Notes: a model not told the origin generated them from the letters alone. 55,580 bases of DNA from CAZGKW01 sp964526295 (GCA_964526295.1 CAZGKW010000028.1:1-55580); one strand, 5' to 3'. Positions 15,789 to 23,987 are shown, numbered from the stretch's first letter. Numbers and translations are program-made.

Positions 15789-16813
15789 TGGAGGCGGTCC
15801 GAGACATCCTGGGCCGGGCCGGGCCGCTCCTGTTGGCGGCGGCCGGCCTCCTGATCGCCGGCGTCGCCAACGGCATGGAGACGGGCCTGTACCGGGTCAA
15901 CCGGATCCGCCTCCGCCTGAGGGCCGATGCCGGAAACCGCCGGGCACGGATGCTTCAGCGGCTCCTGGCGGACCTCCGCGGACAGATCATCGTCTGCCTC
16001 ATCGGGTACAACGGCGGCGTCTACCTGACGACGGCGATCGTGACGACGATGGTGGCCGGGGCGGGCTGGGCCCACGACGAGGTGGGCGTCTCGATCCTGG
16101 CGACGGCCATCCTGACGCCGATCTTCTTCGTCTTCACGGACGTCACGCCGAAGAGCGTCCTGACCTACGAGGCCGACCGCTGGATGTACCGGCTGGCGCC
16201 GGTGCTGAGGGCGGCCTACGGCCTGCTGCGGGTCTTCCCGCCGCTGGTGCCGATCCTCAAGGGCATCAGCACGCTGGTCCTGCGTGTGGCGAGCGGCCGA
16301 CACGGCGGGGCCGCCAACCCGTTCCACCCCCGGCAGCGGCTCCGGGCCCTCCTGCGGGAAGGGGCGGCCGACGGCGTCATCACGGGCTACCAGGACGAGC
16401 TGGTGGAGAAGGTGCTTGGACTGCGGGACCGGCGGGTCCGCCAGGTCATGGTCCCGCTCGCGCGCCTGACGAGCGTCTCGGCCGAGACGGACCGCGGCGA
16501 GTTCATTCACCACCTCCGGGGCCATTCCTACAGCCGGCTGCCCGTCTGGGAGGGCCGACGCGACCACATCGTCGGCATCGTTCACATCCGCGACGCCCTG
16601 GCCGCCGGCGGCGAGCGGCTCGACCTCCGGGCCCTGATGGACCGGTCGGTCGTCAAGGTCGCCCCGGACATGCCGGTGGGGCAGGCGCTGTTCCGGATGC
16701 AGCGGCAGCGTGCGGCGATGGCCGTCGTTCGCGACGCCCGCGATCGGGCGGTGGGCATCCTCACGATCAAGGACCTCGTCGAGGAGATCGTGGGCGAGCT
16801 GCCCGTCTGGTAA
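15788..16813 (+). CDS. CNNM/CBS membrane protein without CorC domain
   Basis: A 341-residue paralogue of the preceding protein. Seen: the CNNM transmembrane part (residues about 10-165; ANGMETGLYRVNRIRLRLRAD, VFTDVTPKSVLTYEADR) and a CBS pair (RQVMVPLARLTSVSAETD; GHSYSRLPVWEGRRDHIVGIVHIRD; AVGILTIKDLVEEIVGEL). It ends right after the second CBS motif, so the C-terminal CorC_HlyC domain is missing. The ATG shares one base with the stop of the upstream gene. The canonical FFSGSETA is replaced by VANGMETG, so the pair may work as a hetero-oligomer with one divergent subunit; that is inference. Confidence 0.87.
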   Translation: MEAVRDILGRAGPLLLAAAGLLIAGVANGMETGLYRVNRIRLRLRADAGNRRARMLQRLLADLRGQIIVCLIGYNGGVYLTTAIVTTMVAGAGWAHDEVGVSILATAILTPIFFVFTDVTPKSVLTYEADRWMYRLAPVLRAAYGLLRVFPPLVPILKGISTLVLRVASGRHGGAANPFHPRQRLRALLREGAADGVITGYQDELVEKVLGLRDRRVRQVMVPLARLTSVSAETDRGEFIHHLRGHSYSRLPVWEGRRDHIVGIVHIRDALAAGGERLDLRALMDRSVVKVAPDMPVGQALFRMQRQRAAMAVVRDARDRAVGILTIKDLVEEIVGELPVW

Positions 16814-16845
16814 CGCCCAAGAGCCGCACCAGCGCTTCCCGTCTG

Positions 16846-16870
16846 AAAAAAAGACACTTAGTGTCTTTTT
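16846..16870. terminator. GACACTTAGTGTC palindrome, copy A
   Basis: AAAAAAAGACACT, T, AGTGTCTTTTT: same arms as the palindrome at 688 but with T in the centre on this strand, meaning the opposite orientation. It lies 33 bases after the CNNM stop and can act as an intrinsic terminator. Confidence 0.75.
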
Positions 16871-16934
16871 GCAGCACCTAACTGACTGCCCAACAAGGAC
16901 TTACGCGCGAAAAAAAGACACTTAGTGTCTTTTT
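16871..16934 (-). repeat. TAAGTCC unit with palindrome copy B
   Basis: The second palindrome is at 16910-16934. On the minus strand it is followed by CGCGCG and TAAGTCCTTGTTGGGCAG, the same arrangement found on the plus strand at 688-742. Copies A and B flank this unit. Confidence 0.7.
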
Positions 16935-17023
16935 CTGGCCTGCCGGGGGGCGGGCTGGACGGGATATGAGGCGCCGACCGCGCAGGATGTGGGCGATAGG
17001 GCTCCAGGGCGCGGGCAATTCCC

Positions 17024-17051
17024 TTGGCCCCGCCCCGCCCCCCTCTATAAT
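17024..17051 (+). promoter_or_regulatory. Promoter of the FAH/nadB unit
   Basis: -35 TTGGCC (17024-17029), 16-base spacer, perfect -10 TATAAT (17046-17051). Start predicted near 17058, with a leader of 30 bases before the ATG at 17088. Confidence 0.75.
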
Positions 17052-17087
17052 GCCTGACCCGTTGCGTGCGAGGGGGGAGGAGGCCGC

Positions 17088-17882
17088 ATGAGGCTGGCGA
17101 GGTACCTGGTGGGCGACGAGGTCCGCCACGGGATCGTCGAGGGCGACCACGTCCGCGACCTGCTGCGGCCGTTCGTCGAGGGCATCACGCCCATGAAGAC
17201 CACCCACGCCTTGGGCGACGTGCGGCTCATGGCCCCGGTCCGGCCGGGCAAGATGCTATGCGTCGGCGTCAACTACCGCGACCACGCCGAGGAGATGGGC
17301 CACGACCTGCCCGAGGAGCCCATCCTGTTCATGAAGCCGACGACGGCCCTGCTGGGGCCGGACCAGCCGATCGTCTATCCCCGGTGGATCGGCCGCATGG
17401 ACTACGAGGCCGAGATGGCCGTCGTCATCGGCCGGCGGTGCCGCAGCATCACCGAGGACGACGCCGACGACTGCGTCCTCGGATACACCTGCTTCAACGA
17501 CGTGACGGCCCGTGACCTCCAGGCCCGCGACGGCCAGTGGACCCGGGCGAAGGGCTTCGACACGTTCGGCGTCGTCGGACCGTGGATCGAGACCGACCCG
17601 GGCGAGGCGGGCCGGCTGGGCGTAGCGAGCCGCTTGAATGGCGAGGTCCGCCAGCGGTCCTCGACCGACCAGCTCATCTTCGGCCCGCGGATGCTGGTGG
17701 CCTGGATGAGCCGCGTCATGACCCTCGAGCCCGGCGACGTCATCGCCACCGGCACGCCGTCGGGCGTCGGGCCGATGAAGCCCGGCGACCTCGTCGAGGT
17801 CGAGGTGGAGGGCGTCGGCGTGCTGAGGAACACGGTGGTCCCCGAGCGGAAGGGCGGCCCCAAGCCGGCCCGCATCCGCTGA
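17088..17882 (+). CDS. Fumarylacetoacetate hydrolase family protein
   Basis: A 264-residue FAH-fold enzyme. Seen: the N-terminal cap domain (MRLARYLVGDEVRHGIVEGDHVRDL), then CVGVNYRDHAEEMG, ILFMKPTTALLGPDQPIVYP, the metal-ligand stretch DYEAEMAVVIGRRCR, NDVTARDLQ, WTRAKGFDTFGVVGPWI and GDVIATGTPSGVG. Members hydrolyse or decarboxylate C-C bonds of beta-diketo acids; several are oxaloacetate decarboxylases or dienedioate isomerases, and the substrate here cannot be told. GGGGAGGAGG lies just upstream. nadB follows after 26 bases, so they form one unit; a possible link is oxaloacetate/aspartate metabolism, which is inference. Confidence 0.85.
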   Translation: MRLARYLVGDEVRHGIVEGDHVRDLLRPFVEGITPMKTTHALGDVRLMAPVRPGKMLCVGVNYRDHAEEMGHDLPEEPILFMKPTTALLGPDQPIVYPRWIGRMDYEAEMAVVIGRRCRSITEDDADDCVLGYTCFNDVTARDLQARDGQWTRAKGFDTFGVVGPWIETDPGEAGRLGVASRLNGEVRQRSSTDQLIFGPRMLVAWMSRVMTLEPGDVIATGTPSGVGPMKPGDLVEVEVEGVGVLRNTVVPERKGGPKPARIR

Positions 17883-17908
17883 GACGGGTCCCGCCGATGG
17901 GGTGAGAG

Positions 17909-19546
17909 ATGGTACGCGAGCCGACCGTGCGACGGTACCTGACGGCGTTCGACACGGCCCGTCTGCCGCAGGTCTTCACCGACGCGCTGGTGGTCGGGAG
18001 CGGCGTGGCGGCGCTTCGGGCGGCCCTGGAGGTCGCCCCGTCGGCGGCGGTGGCGGTCGTGACGAAGAGCGAGCTGGCCGAGTCGAACTCGTTCTACGCC
18101 CAGGGCGGCATCGCCGCCGTCTTCACCCCCGAGGACTCCTTCGCCAGGCACGAGAAGGACACCCTGGCCACGGGGTGCGGCCTGGCCGACGAGGCGGTCG
18201 TTCATCGCGTGGTCGAGGCGGCCCCGGAGGTCGTGCAGGAGCTGATCGACTGGGGGGCCAAGTTCGACAAGGCCGGCGGACGGATCGCCGCCTCTCGCGA
18301 GGGGGGCCACTCCGCCGCTCGCGTCCTCCACGCCCGCGGCGACGAGACCGGCAAGGAGATCACCTCGGCCCTGATCGACCGCGTCCGCGAGCACGAAGCC
18401 GTCGACCTGAGGGAGCAGACGTTCGGCGTCGACCTGCTGACGCTGGACGGCGAGGTGGCGGGCCTCCTGGCCTGGCATCCGGTGCACGGGCTGCACGCCA
18501 TCCGGGCCCGCAAGACCGTCCTGGCCACCGGCGGGGCCGGACGGGCCTACCGCGAGACGACCAACCCGGAGGTGGCCACCGGCGACGGTCTGGCGATGGC
18601 CTACCGGGCCGGGGCCGCCCTGGCCGACCTGGAGTTCGTCCAGTTCCACCCCACGACGCTCTACATTGCCGGGGCCAGCCGGCACCTGGTCTCCGAGACG
18701 GTCCGCGGCGAGGGCGGCCGCCTCGTCGACAAGGCCGGCAAGCCCTTCATGGACCGGTACCACCCGATGGGCGACCTGGCCCCGCGCGACGTCGTCAGCC
18801 GCTCGATCCTCGACCACATGCGAAAGACCGTCACGACGAACGTCTACCTGGACCTGACGCACCTCGGGCCCGAGGTGCGGGACCGGTTCCCCGGCATCGC
18901 CGAGGCCTGCGAGCAGTTCGACATCGACATCGCCCGCGACCGCATCCCGGTCCGCCCCAGCGCCCATTACATGATCGGCGGCGTCCGCGTCGACGAGAGG
19001 GGCCGGACGGGCCTCCCGAACCTCTATGCCTGCGGCGAGGTCAGCTCGACAGGCCTGCACGGGGCGAACCGCCTCGGCTCGAACAGCCTGCTGGAGGGCC
19101 TCGTCTTCGGCCGGGCCGCCGGGGGGGACATCGTCGAGTCGCTGGCCCGCGACGGCAACGGCGCCGCCGAGGACCGCCGGCCCGGCCGCATCCGCAGCGA
19201 CGTCTCCCACTCCACCCGGGGCCAGCTCAACCTGACCGACGTCCGGAACAGCCTCCGGTCGCTCATGTGGCGCAACGTCGGCATCGTCCGCCAGCAGGAC
19301 GACCTCCAGGACGCCATCGGCCTGATCGACTTCTGGCAGAGCTACGTCCTCGACAAGGTCTTCGACCGGCCCGCGGGCTGGGAGCTCCAGAACATGCTGG
19401 CCCTCGGGCGGCTCATGTCCGAGGCGGCCCTGCGGCGGACGGAGACGCGAGGCGTGCATTACCGGTCGGACCACCCGGACCGCGACGACGCCCGCTGGCG
19501 GAAGCGGATCGTCTTCCAGCAAGGCCGGGGGCCGCGCCTGGACTAG
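17909..19546 (+). CDS. nadB: L-aspartate oxidase
   Basis: A 545-residue flavoenzyme that oxidises L-aspartate to iminoaspartate for de novo NAD synthesis. Seen: the FAD motif ALVVGSGVAALRAAL (near residue 26), NSFYAQGGIAAVFTPEDS, GGHSAARVLHARGDETG, ATGGAGRAYRETTNPEVATGDGLA, LEFVQFHPTTLY, SETVRGEGGRLVD, PSAHYMIGGVRVDERGRT and ACGEVSSTGLHGANRLGSNSLLEGLVFG, all diagnostic of NadB rather than SdhA. Length is standard. It starts 26 bases after the FAH gene and shares its promoter. nadA and nadC are not in the window. Confidence 0.95.
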   Translation: MVREPTVRRYLTAFDTARLPQVFTDALVVGSGVAALRAALEVAPSAAVAVVTKSELAESNSFYAQGGIAAVFTPEDSFARHEKDTLATGCGLADEAVVHRVVEAAPEVVQELIDWGAKFDKAGGRIAASREGGHSAARVLHARGDETGKEITSALIDRVREHEAVDLREQTFGVDLLTLDGEVAGLLAWHPVHGLHAIRARKTVLATGGAGRAYRETTNPEVATGDGLAMAYRAGAALADLEFVQFHPTTLYIAGASRHLVSETVRGEGGRLVDKAGKPFMDRYHPMGDLAPRDVVSRSILDHMRKTVTTNVYLDLTHLGPEVRDRFPGIAEACEQFDIDIARDRIPVRPSAHYMIGGVRVDERGRTGLPNLYACGEVSSTGLHGANRLGSNSLLEGLVFGRAAGGDIVESLARDGNGAAEDRRPGRIRSDVSHSTRGQLNLTDVRNSLRSLMWRNVGIVRQQDDLQDAIGLIDFWQSYVLDKVFDRPAGWELQNMLALGRLMSEAALRRTETRGVHYRSDHPDRDDARWRKRIVFQQGRGPRLD

Positions 19547-19660
19547 CGTCGAGCCTGCCGCTGCCGCTCGTCGGGCCGCGGGCGGGAGCTCGCGGGGGCG
19601 CTCCAACGCACGGCCCACGATCACTTGCCGTCGAGTGATGCGTCGCGAAGGAGGCCCATC

Positions 19661-20254
19661 GTGCCCCAGGAAATCGAAGCGAAGGTCCCCGTCGAGTCGC
19701 CCGAGGCCGTCCGGAAGAAGCTCGAGGCAATCGGCTCGCCCTGCCAGGGGACCGTCTTCGAGGTCAACCGCCTGTTCGACGATGCGGCCGAGACGCTCCG
19801 GAGGCAGGGGGCGGCCCTGCGGGTCCGCGAGGAACGCGACCCCGCCTCGGGCGAGCGCCTCGCGGCCCGGCTCACCTACAAGGGGCCCCGCGTCGAGGAC
19901 GCCCCCGAGGCCGCCAAGCGGCTTAAGGTCCACCCGGAGCACGAGGTGACGCTCGACTCGGCCGAGGCCATGGCCGCCATCCTGGAAGCCGTCGGCCTCT
20001 CGGAGGCGTTCCGCTACGAGAAGCGGCGGACGACGTGGCACGAGGGCGAGTGCGAGGTGACGCTGGACGAGGTGCCGCACCTCGGGTGGTTCGTCGAGGT
20101 CGAGGGCCCCACGCCGAAGGCCGTCCGGAAGGTGCTCGGCGCCCTGGAGCTGGGGGACCGGCCGAGCATTACGAAGAGCTACATTCACCTGCTGATCGAG
20201 CACCTGGAGGAGGCGGGGCAGGATCCGTCGCGGGCCGTCTTTGCAGAACAGTAG
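19661..20254 (+). CDS. CYTH-domain (class IV adenylate cyclase-like) protein
   Basis: A 197-residue CYTH protein. Seen: EIEAKVPV (ExExK) right at the start, ALRVREERD, LTYKGPRVEDAPEAAKRLKVHPEHEV, RYEKRRTTW, CEVTLDEVPHLGWFVEVEG and SITKSYIHLL, the alternating charged strands of the triphosphate tunnel. The family includes CyaB-type adenylate cyclases and thiamine or inorganic triphosphatases; which one cannot be said. The start is GTG at 19661 because AAGGAGG stands seven bases before it. It ends 24 bases from the stop of the convergent gene at 20279. Confidence 0.88.
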   Translation: MPQEIEAKVPVESPEAVRKKLEAIGSPCQGTVFEVNRLFDDAAETLRRQGAALRVREERDPASGERLAARLTYKGPRVEDAPEAAKRLKVHPEHEVTLDSAEAMAAILEAVGLSEAFRYEKRRTTWHEGECEVTLDEVPHLGWFVEVEGPTPKAVRKVLGALELGDRPSITKSYIHLLIEHLEEAGQDPSRAVFAEQ

Positions 20255-20278
20255 GTCGGGCGCCGTGGGACGGCGTGC

Positions 20279-20935
20279 TTACCCGCCCCGGCCCCAGCGT
20301 TTCCAGAACTTCCACCGCTGGCGTGCCCGGCGTCCGGCTTCGGCCCGCAGGCCGCTCTCGAACTCCTTCTGGACGGGGGCGTCGACCTTCTCCAGCTTCT
20401 CCTTGGGGGGAATCCGGTCGAGCATCGCTTCGAGGGTCTCGCGGCGGAAGGCGTCGCTGTGGCGGCGGGCCTTCTTGCGGCCGGCGTCCGACCAGAGGGC
20501 CTCGTCGGGCGGGGCGTCGTCCTCCGGGCCGTAGAACTTCAGGGCCTCCTCCAGGCACAGCCGCGCATCGAGCAGCGACTGGGCCTTCCGGACGCTGTCC
20601 TTGAGGCCCTCGATCCGCTTCAGGTAGAACTCGGCCAGGTCGAGCCACTGGGCGAGGTCCACGGCCCGCGACGGCTCGTCGGTGGGGTTGATCTCGCGGA
20701 CCTGGGCCGGCCCGCCCGGGGCAGCCTCCCCCGGCAGCTCGAACGGGAACGCCCGCTCCTTGCCGCATCGCGAGCACTTGGCCTCGATGCGGTGCCGGAC
20801 GCGGCCATCGGTGGGCTCGATCGCCTGGCCGGCGGGGAACCACGCCCCCCCGCAACCGCAGGGATTGACCATCATGTAGAAATACTCTTCCTGGACGCTG
20901 TGGACGTGGACGGCGGTCTCGTCGGGGTCGGCCAA
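20279..20935 (-). CDS. Protein with N-terminal zinc knuckles, unknown function
   Basis: A 218-residue protein. The first third holds NPCGCGGAW and EAKCSRCGKERAF, two Cys pairs that could bind one zinc ion. The rest is helical and charged (VDLAQWLDLAEFYLKRIEGLKDSVRKAQSLLDARLCLEEALKFYG) and ends with a very basic tail (RRARQRWKFWKRWGRG). The start is probably TTG at 20935, 8 bases after the stop of the SAP gene; the next ATG at 20875 would cut the protein just before the zinc part. I do not recognise a family. The coupling suggests a nucleic-acid-related job with the SAP protein. Confidence 0.65.
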   Translation of the reverse strand: MADPDETAVHVHSVQEEYFYMMVNPCGCGGAWFPAGQAIEPTDGRVRHRIEAKCSRCGKERAFPFELPGEAAPGGPAQVREINPTDEPSRAVDLAQWLDLAEFYLKRIEGLKDSVRKAQSLLDARLCLEEALKFYGPEDDAPPDEALWSDAGRKKARRHSDAFRRETLEAMLDRIPPKEKLEKVDAPVQKEFESGLRAEAGRRARQRWKFWKRWGRGG

Positions 20936-20943
20936 GGGGGGCC

Positions 20944-21123
20944 CTACTTACAGTCGTCTCGCCAGGCGCAGGCGTCCTGGCCGCAGGTGCGGCCCTGGCC
21001 GCGGTTGTAGCAGTCGCGGTTGCCCTCGCGTGCCTGGATCTCGCGGACCAGGTCTTCCTTGCGCTTCCGTCCCGCCGGGATCCCCATCTCCCGGGCCCGG
21101 GCACGAACCTGAGGCATTTTCAC
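20944..21123 (-). CDS. 59-residue SAP-like DNA-binding mini-protein
   Basis: Short gene that encodes MKMPQVRARAREMGIPAG, then RKRKEDLVREIQAREGNRDC and a tail with four Cys (DC, TCGQDAC, DDC). The first 40 residues match the SAP/Rho-N helix-extension-helix pattern (VRxxAxxxGI-xxxGxxRKxDLVRxIQ), a small nucleic-acid-binding fold. Similar SAP mini-proteins ending CxxxxCxWRxDC are known in several bacterial phyla. The GTG at 21123 has GGGGGAGGA six bases upstream; an ATG two codons in is the alternative. It is followed at 8 bases by the zinc-knuckle gene. Confidence 0.75.
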   Translation of the reverse strand: MKMPQVRARAREMGIPAGRKRKEDLVREIQAREGNRDCYNRGQGRTCGQDACAWRDDCK

Positions 21124-21263
21124 GATCGGTCCTCCCCCGCGTGGCCTGGCGTCCGGAGCGGTCCCCGCCGCTCTCGGGTCGTCGTTCGGACTCCGATTCG
21201 GCCTCCGCCCGTTTCGCGGCGACTGGCCGCCGGGTGTCCCGTCGCGGACTGGCCAGAGCAGTC

Positions 21264-21593
21264 CTACTCCTCGGCTGGGGCCGTCTCGGTCTCGGCCGGC
21301 CCGCCGGTGTCCTCGGTGGGCGCGGTTTCGCCGGTCTGCTCGCCGGTCCCTCCCTCGAGCCCTTCACCGGGTGTCCCGGCGACCGGGGTCGGCGGCGCCA
21401 GCACCTCCGGTGGCGGCAGGGGCTCGACGTCGGTCCAGAGCCGGCGGTTCGGGCGAGTGGGGCCTTTCTGGAGGGCCTCGCGGAGGTCCTCGTGGCCGGC
21501 GGCCGTATCGCCACCGCCGCATCCGGCCAGCAGCAGGGCGCCCCCCAGGGCCGCCAAGATCGGTTGCCACAACCACTTACGAGTTCTTCGCAT
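21264..21593 (-). CDS. Small predicted lipoprotein
   Basis: A 109-residue protein with a basic N-terminus, a hydrophobic helix and lipobox LLAGC (Cys25), followed by GGGD and a low-complexity Pro/Thr/Glu/Gly-rich mature part. The ATG at 21593 has AGGAGAGG upstream; the longer frame lacks a site. It is probably surface- or membrane-attached through lipid; function unknown. Confidence 0.7.
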   Translation of the reverse strand: MRRTRKWLWQPILAALGGALLLAGCGGGDTAAGHEDLREALQKGPTRPNRRLWTDVEPLPPPEVLAPPTPVAGTPGEGLEGGTGEQTGETAPTEDTGGPAETETAPAEE

Positions 21594-21751
21594 CGCGCGC
21601 CTCTCCTGGTCTCCTGACGCCTCCGATAGTACACCGAGGGAGCGAAATTGCCAACGGAATTCGCCGCCCCCCCTCTGTACGAGCGCCGTGGCGCGGGCGC
21701 ACGAGGTTTTTGTCGCGTGGCCGCAGGAGACCGGGGCGCCGGGCGGCGGGA

Positions 21752-22243
21752 TCAAGCCCGGATGCGGGCCTTGACGAAGGGCATCAGGCCGCCCGCCTTG
21801 ATGATCGCCTGGATCTCCTCCGTGAAGGGAGGGAACTCGAAGGTATGGCCCGTGGTGAGGTCCTCCAGCCGCCCGCCCGCCAGGTCGATGCGGACCTCAT
21901 CTCCGGGGGAGAGGTCGTCGACGGCCTCCGGGGAGGTGACGATCGGCAGGCCGATGTTGATCGAGTTGCGGAAGAAGATGCGGGCGAAGCTCCGGGCCAC
22001 GACGCAGGCGATGCCGGCGGTCTTGATGGCCAGGGGGGCGTGCTCGCGGCTGGAGCCGCACCCGAAGTTCCGCCCCGCCGCGATCACGTCGCCCGGCGAC
22101 ATGTTCTCCAGGAACGCCGGGTCGGCGTCCTCCATGCAGTGGCGGGCCAGCTCCTCCGGGTCGCTGGTGTTGAGGTACCGGGCGGGAATGATCTCGTCGG
22201 TGTTGACGTCGTCGCCGAAGACGTGGACCTTGCCCTGGATCAT
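21752..22243 (-). CDS. leuD: 3-isopropylmalate dehydratase small subunit
   Basis: A 163-residue aconitase-swivel subunit that with LeuC isomerises isopropylmalate in leucine synthesis. Seen: GKVHVFGDDVNTDEIIPARYL, GRNFGCGSSREHAPLAIKTAGI, ARSFARIFFRNSINIGLPIV and DLAGGRLED. The YLNTSDPEELARHCMEDADP loop and the short length match the archaeal/type-2 form, which can also take citramalate-like substrates. The ATG at 22243 has CAGGAGGTG upstream. leuC is not adjacent; the catalytic Fe-S subunit must lie elsewhere. Confidence 0.92.
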   Translation of the reverse strand: MIQGKVHVFGDDVNTDEIIPARYLNTSDPEELARHCMEDADPAFLENMSPGDVIAAGRNFGCGSSREHAPLAIKTAGIACVVARSFARIFFRNSINIGLPIVTSPEAVDDLSPGDEVRIDLAGGRLEDLTTGHTFEFPPFTEEIQAIIKAGGLMPFVKARIRA

Positions 22244-22312
22244 CGTGCACGCACCTCCTGGGCGGAAATGTAGCAAGGAGTGGGGACCACGGCAATCGGA
22301 AACCGCCGGCCG

Positions 22313-22669
22313 CTACGTCCCGCCGCCGGCCTTGTAGACGACGCGGCCATCGGCGTCGAGACCCACGGCGTACGTGACGTCGATAGGACCGTGGTAGAGG
22401 AGCCACGTCTCGGCGCCCGAGGCGCGGGCCTCGGCGTAGGCCTGCTCGTGACCTTCGCGCTGGGCCAGGCGGAATTCGGCGGTCTCCTCGGCCGGGGCGC
22501 CCAGGACCTCGACGACCCGCTCGCGGGAATCGCCCACCTCGATCCGGTCGAAGGCCGACCCGGGGCCATTGGAAGCCCACAGGATCATCGCATAGAGGGC
22601 CCCGCAGGTGGCGGCGATGCCCGCCAAGGCCGCCACGACCCCGCCGGCGATCCTCAATCCCCTCTTCAT
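22313..22669 (-). CDS. Membrane-anchored protein with BamE/SmpA-like motif
   Basis: A 118-residue protein: a transmembrane helix or signal at residues 6-32 (LRIAGGVVAALAGIAATCGALYAMILWA), then FDRIEVGDSRERVVEVLGAPAEETAEF, which resembles the BamE/SmpA motif (xxGxxxxxVxxxLGxP). The end has LLYHGPIDVTYAVGLDADGRVV. The motif is shared by many small envelope proteins, so this does not show it is part of the BAM complex. The ATG at 22669 follows GGGAGCGGG. It is divergent from the hydrolase at 22890. Confidence 0.65.
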   Translation of the reverse strand: MKRGLRIAGGVVAALAGIAATCGALYAMILWASNGPGSAFDRIEVGDSRERVVEVLGAPAEETAEFRLAQREGHEQAYAEARASGAETWLLYHGPIDVTYAVGLDADGRVVYKAGGGT

Positions 22670-22853
22670 CTGCGCCCGCTCCCTCTCTCGAACCCCGCGC
22701 CGGGCCGGACCGTCGACCGGTGCCCTTCGTTCTAACCCGGAGACGGGTCCGAGGTTGCCGCCCTTTTCCCCGGAGGCCATCGTTCAGGACCCGGCGTCCG
22801 ATTCGGGGATGCCGTCCGGCAGGCCCGTGATCTGGAGGTCCGGCCGTTTTGCC

Positions 22854-22882
22854 TTGATTCGCCGCGCGGCGGCCGATAGCGT
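22854..22882 (+). promoter_or_regulatory. Promoter giving a second probable leaderless mRNA
   Basis: -35 TTGATT (22854-22859), 17-base spacer, -10 TAGCGT (22877-22882). The start should fall at 22889-22890, the A of the hydrolase ATG; no ribosome site exists upstream. Confidence 0.5.
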
Positions 22883-22889
22883 CGCGCCT

Positions 22890-23783
22890 ATGCTGGAGCC
22901 CGAGGAACGAACGTACACGGCGAGCGACGGGACGGAGCTGCCGCTTCGCGTCTGGCGCCCGCCGGAGACGGAGCCGAGTGCCGCCGACTCCGCCGCCGGC
23001 CGGCGGCCGTCGGCCCTGGTCTATCTGCACGGCATCCAGAGCCACAGCCGCTGGTACGACGGGTCGAGCCGCCGGCTGGCCGAGGACGCCCGCACGACGG
23101 TCTACCAGATCGAGCGGCGGGGCAGCGGCGTCGACGAGGACCACGAACGGGGCCACGTCGAGCGGGCCGAGGTCTGGCTCGAGGACGTGGCGGCGGCGGG
23201 CGAGCTGGCCCGCTCCGAGACCGGGGCCGACCGGGTCCACCTGCTGGGCGTGAGCTGGGGCGGCAAGCTGGCCCTGGCCTGCGCCCGGCATCGCCCGGAC
23301 CTCTGGCGCAGTCTCATGATGGGGGCGCCCGGGATCATCCCCCAGGTCGACGTCGCCTTCGTGAACAAGCTCCGGGTGGCGAAGGCCCTGGCATCGGGCC
23401 GGCACCTGGAACGATTCGACATCCCGCTCAAGGACCCGGGGTTGTTCACGGCCAATCCCGAGCGGATCCGCTACATCGAGGAAGACCCGCTCAGTCTCCG
23501 CCAGGTGACCGCCCGGTTCCTCTATGAGAGCCGCCGGCTGGACGCAAAGGCCCATCAGGCGGTTCGGCGGACCCGCACGCCGACGCTGCTGTGCCTGGCG
23601 GGTCACGAGCGGGTCATCGACAACGCCGCCACCCGCCGCCTCATCTCCCAGATGCCGGCCGACCGGCTGAAGGTCCTCACCTACCCCGAGGGCCATCACA
23701 CGCTGGAGTTCAACCCCGAGCCCGAGCCGTACTGGCGCGACCTGGTCCGCTGGGTCCGCCAGGTCGACCGGACGGCCTGGTAG
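22890..23783 (+). CDS. Alpha/beta hydrolase (lysophospholipase-like)
   Basis: A 297-residue serine hydrolase. Seen: LVYLHGIQSHSRWYDG (oxyanion loop), the elbow GVSWGGKLAL with Ser122, Asp244 in AGHERVIDN and His269/270 in PEGHHTLEF, in the right order for the catalytic triad. The shape resembles the monoacylglycerol lipase/lysophospholipase group (Hydrolase_4); substrate unknown. The ATG at 22890 coincides with the predicted transcription start, so the mRNA may be leaderless. It is a single gene. Confidence 0.85.
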   Translation: MLEPEERTYTASDGTELPLRVWRPPETEPSAADSAAGRRPSALVYLHGIQSHSRWYDGSSRRLAEDARTTVYQIERRGSGVDEDHERGHVERAEVWLEDVAAAGELARSETGADRVHLLGVSWGGKLALACARHRPDLWRSLMMGAPGIIPQVDVAFVNKLRVAKALASGRHLERFDIPLKDPGLFTANPERIRYIEEDPLSLRQVTARFLYESRRLDAKAHQAVRRTRTPTLLCLAGHERVIDNAATRRLISQMPADRLKVLTYPEGHHTLEFNPEPEPYWRDLVRWVRQVDRTAW

Positions 23784-23786
23784 TTC

Positions 23787-23854
23787 TCGGTTTCACGATT
23801 GTGGGCCTGGGATTGAGCGGTCGACGGCGAGCGGCGCGCCCCGCTCAAAACCGA
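23787..23854 (+). terminator. Nested stem-loop after the hydrolase gene
   Basis: TCGGTTT (23787) pairs with AAACCGA (23848), enclosing TTGAGCGG (23813) / CCGCTCAA (23841). No T run follows, so it is a weak or factor-assisted terminator at best. Confidence 0.35.
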
Positions 23855-23915
23855 AATCGGGAATCCCCTCGTCCCCTTCCCTTGAGAAACCACCGAATAG
23901 GGCCCCCAGGGGTTG

Positions 23916-23937
23916 GCGTCTAGACTGAGATAGACGC
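23916..23937 (+). promoter_or_regulatory. Perfect hairpin upstream of the His-rich gene
   Basis: GCGTCTA and TAGACGC form a 7-bp stem with loop GACTGAGA, 50 bases before the ATG at 23988. It could be a leader element or an operator; no promoter is evident nearby. Confidence 0.35.
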
Positions 23938-23987
23938 GGGGCGGGCAAGCCCCGTAATTCGACGCATTGAGGGCAAGGAGGAAAGCC

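Noticed and set aside
17402..20203. 933-codon antisense frame over nadB and the CYTH gene
   Set aside because: No recognisable domain and it runs against two clearly real genes; GC artefact.
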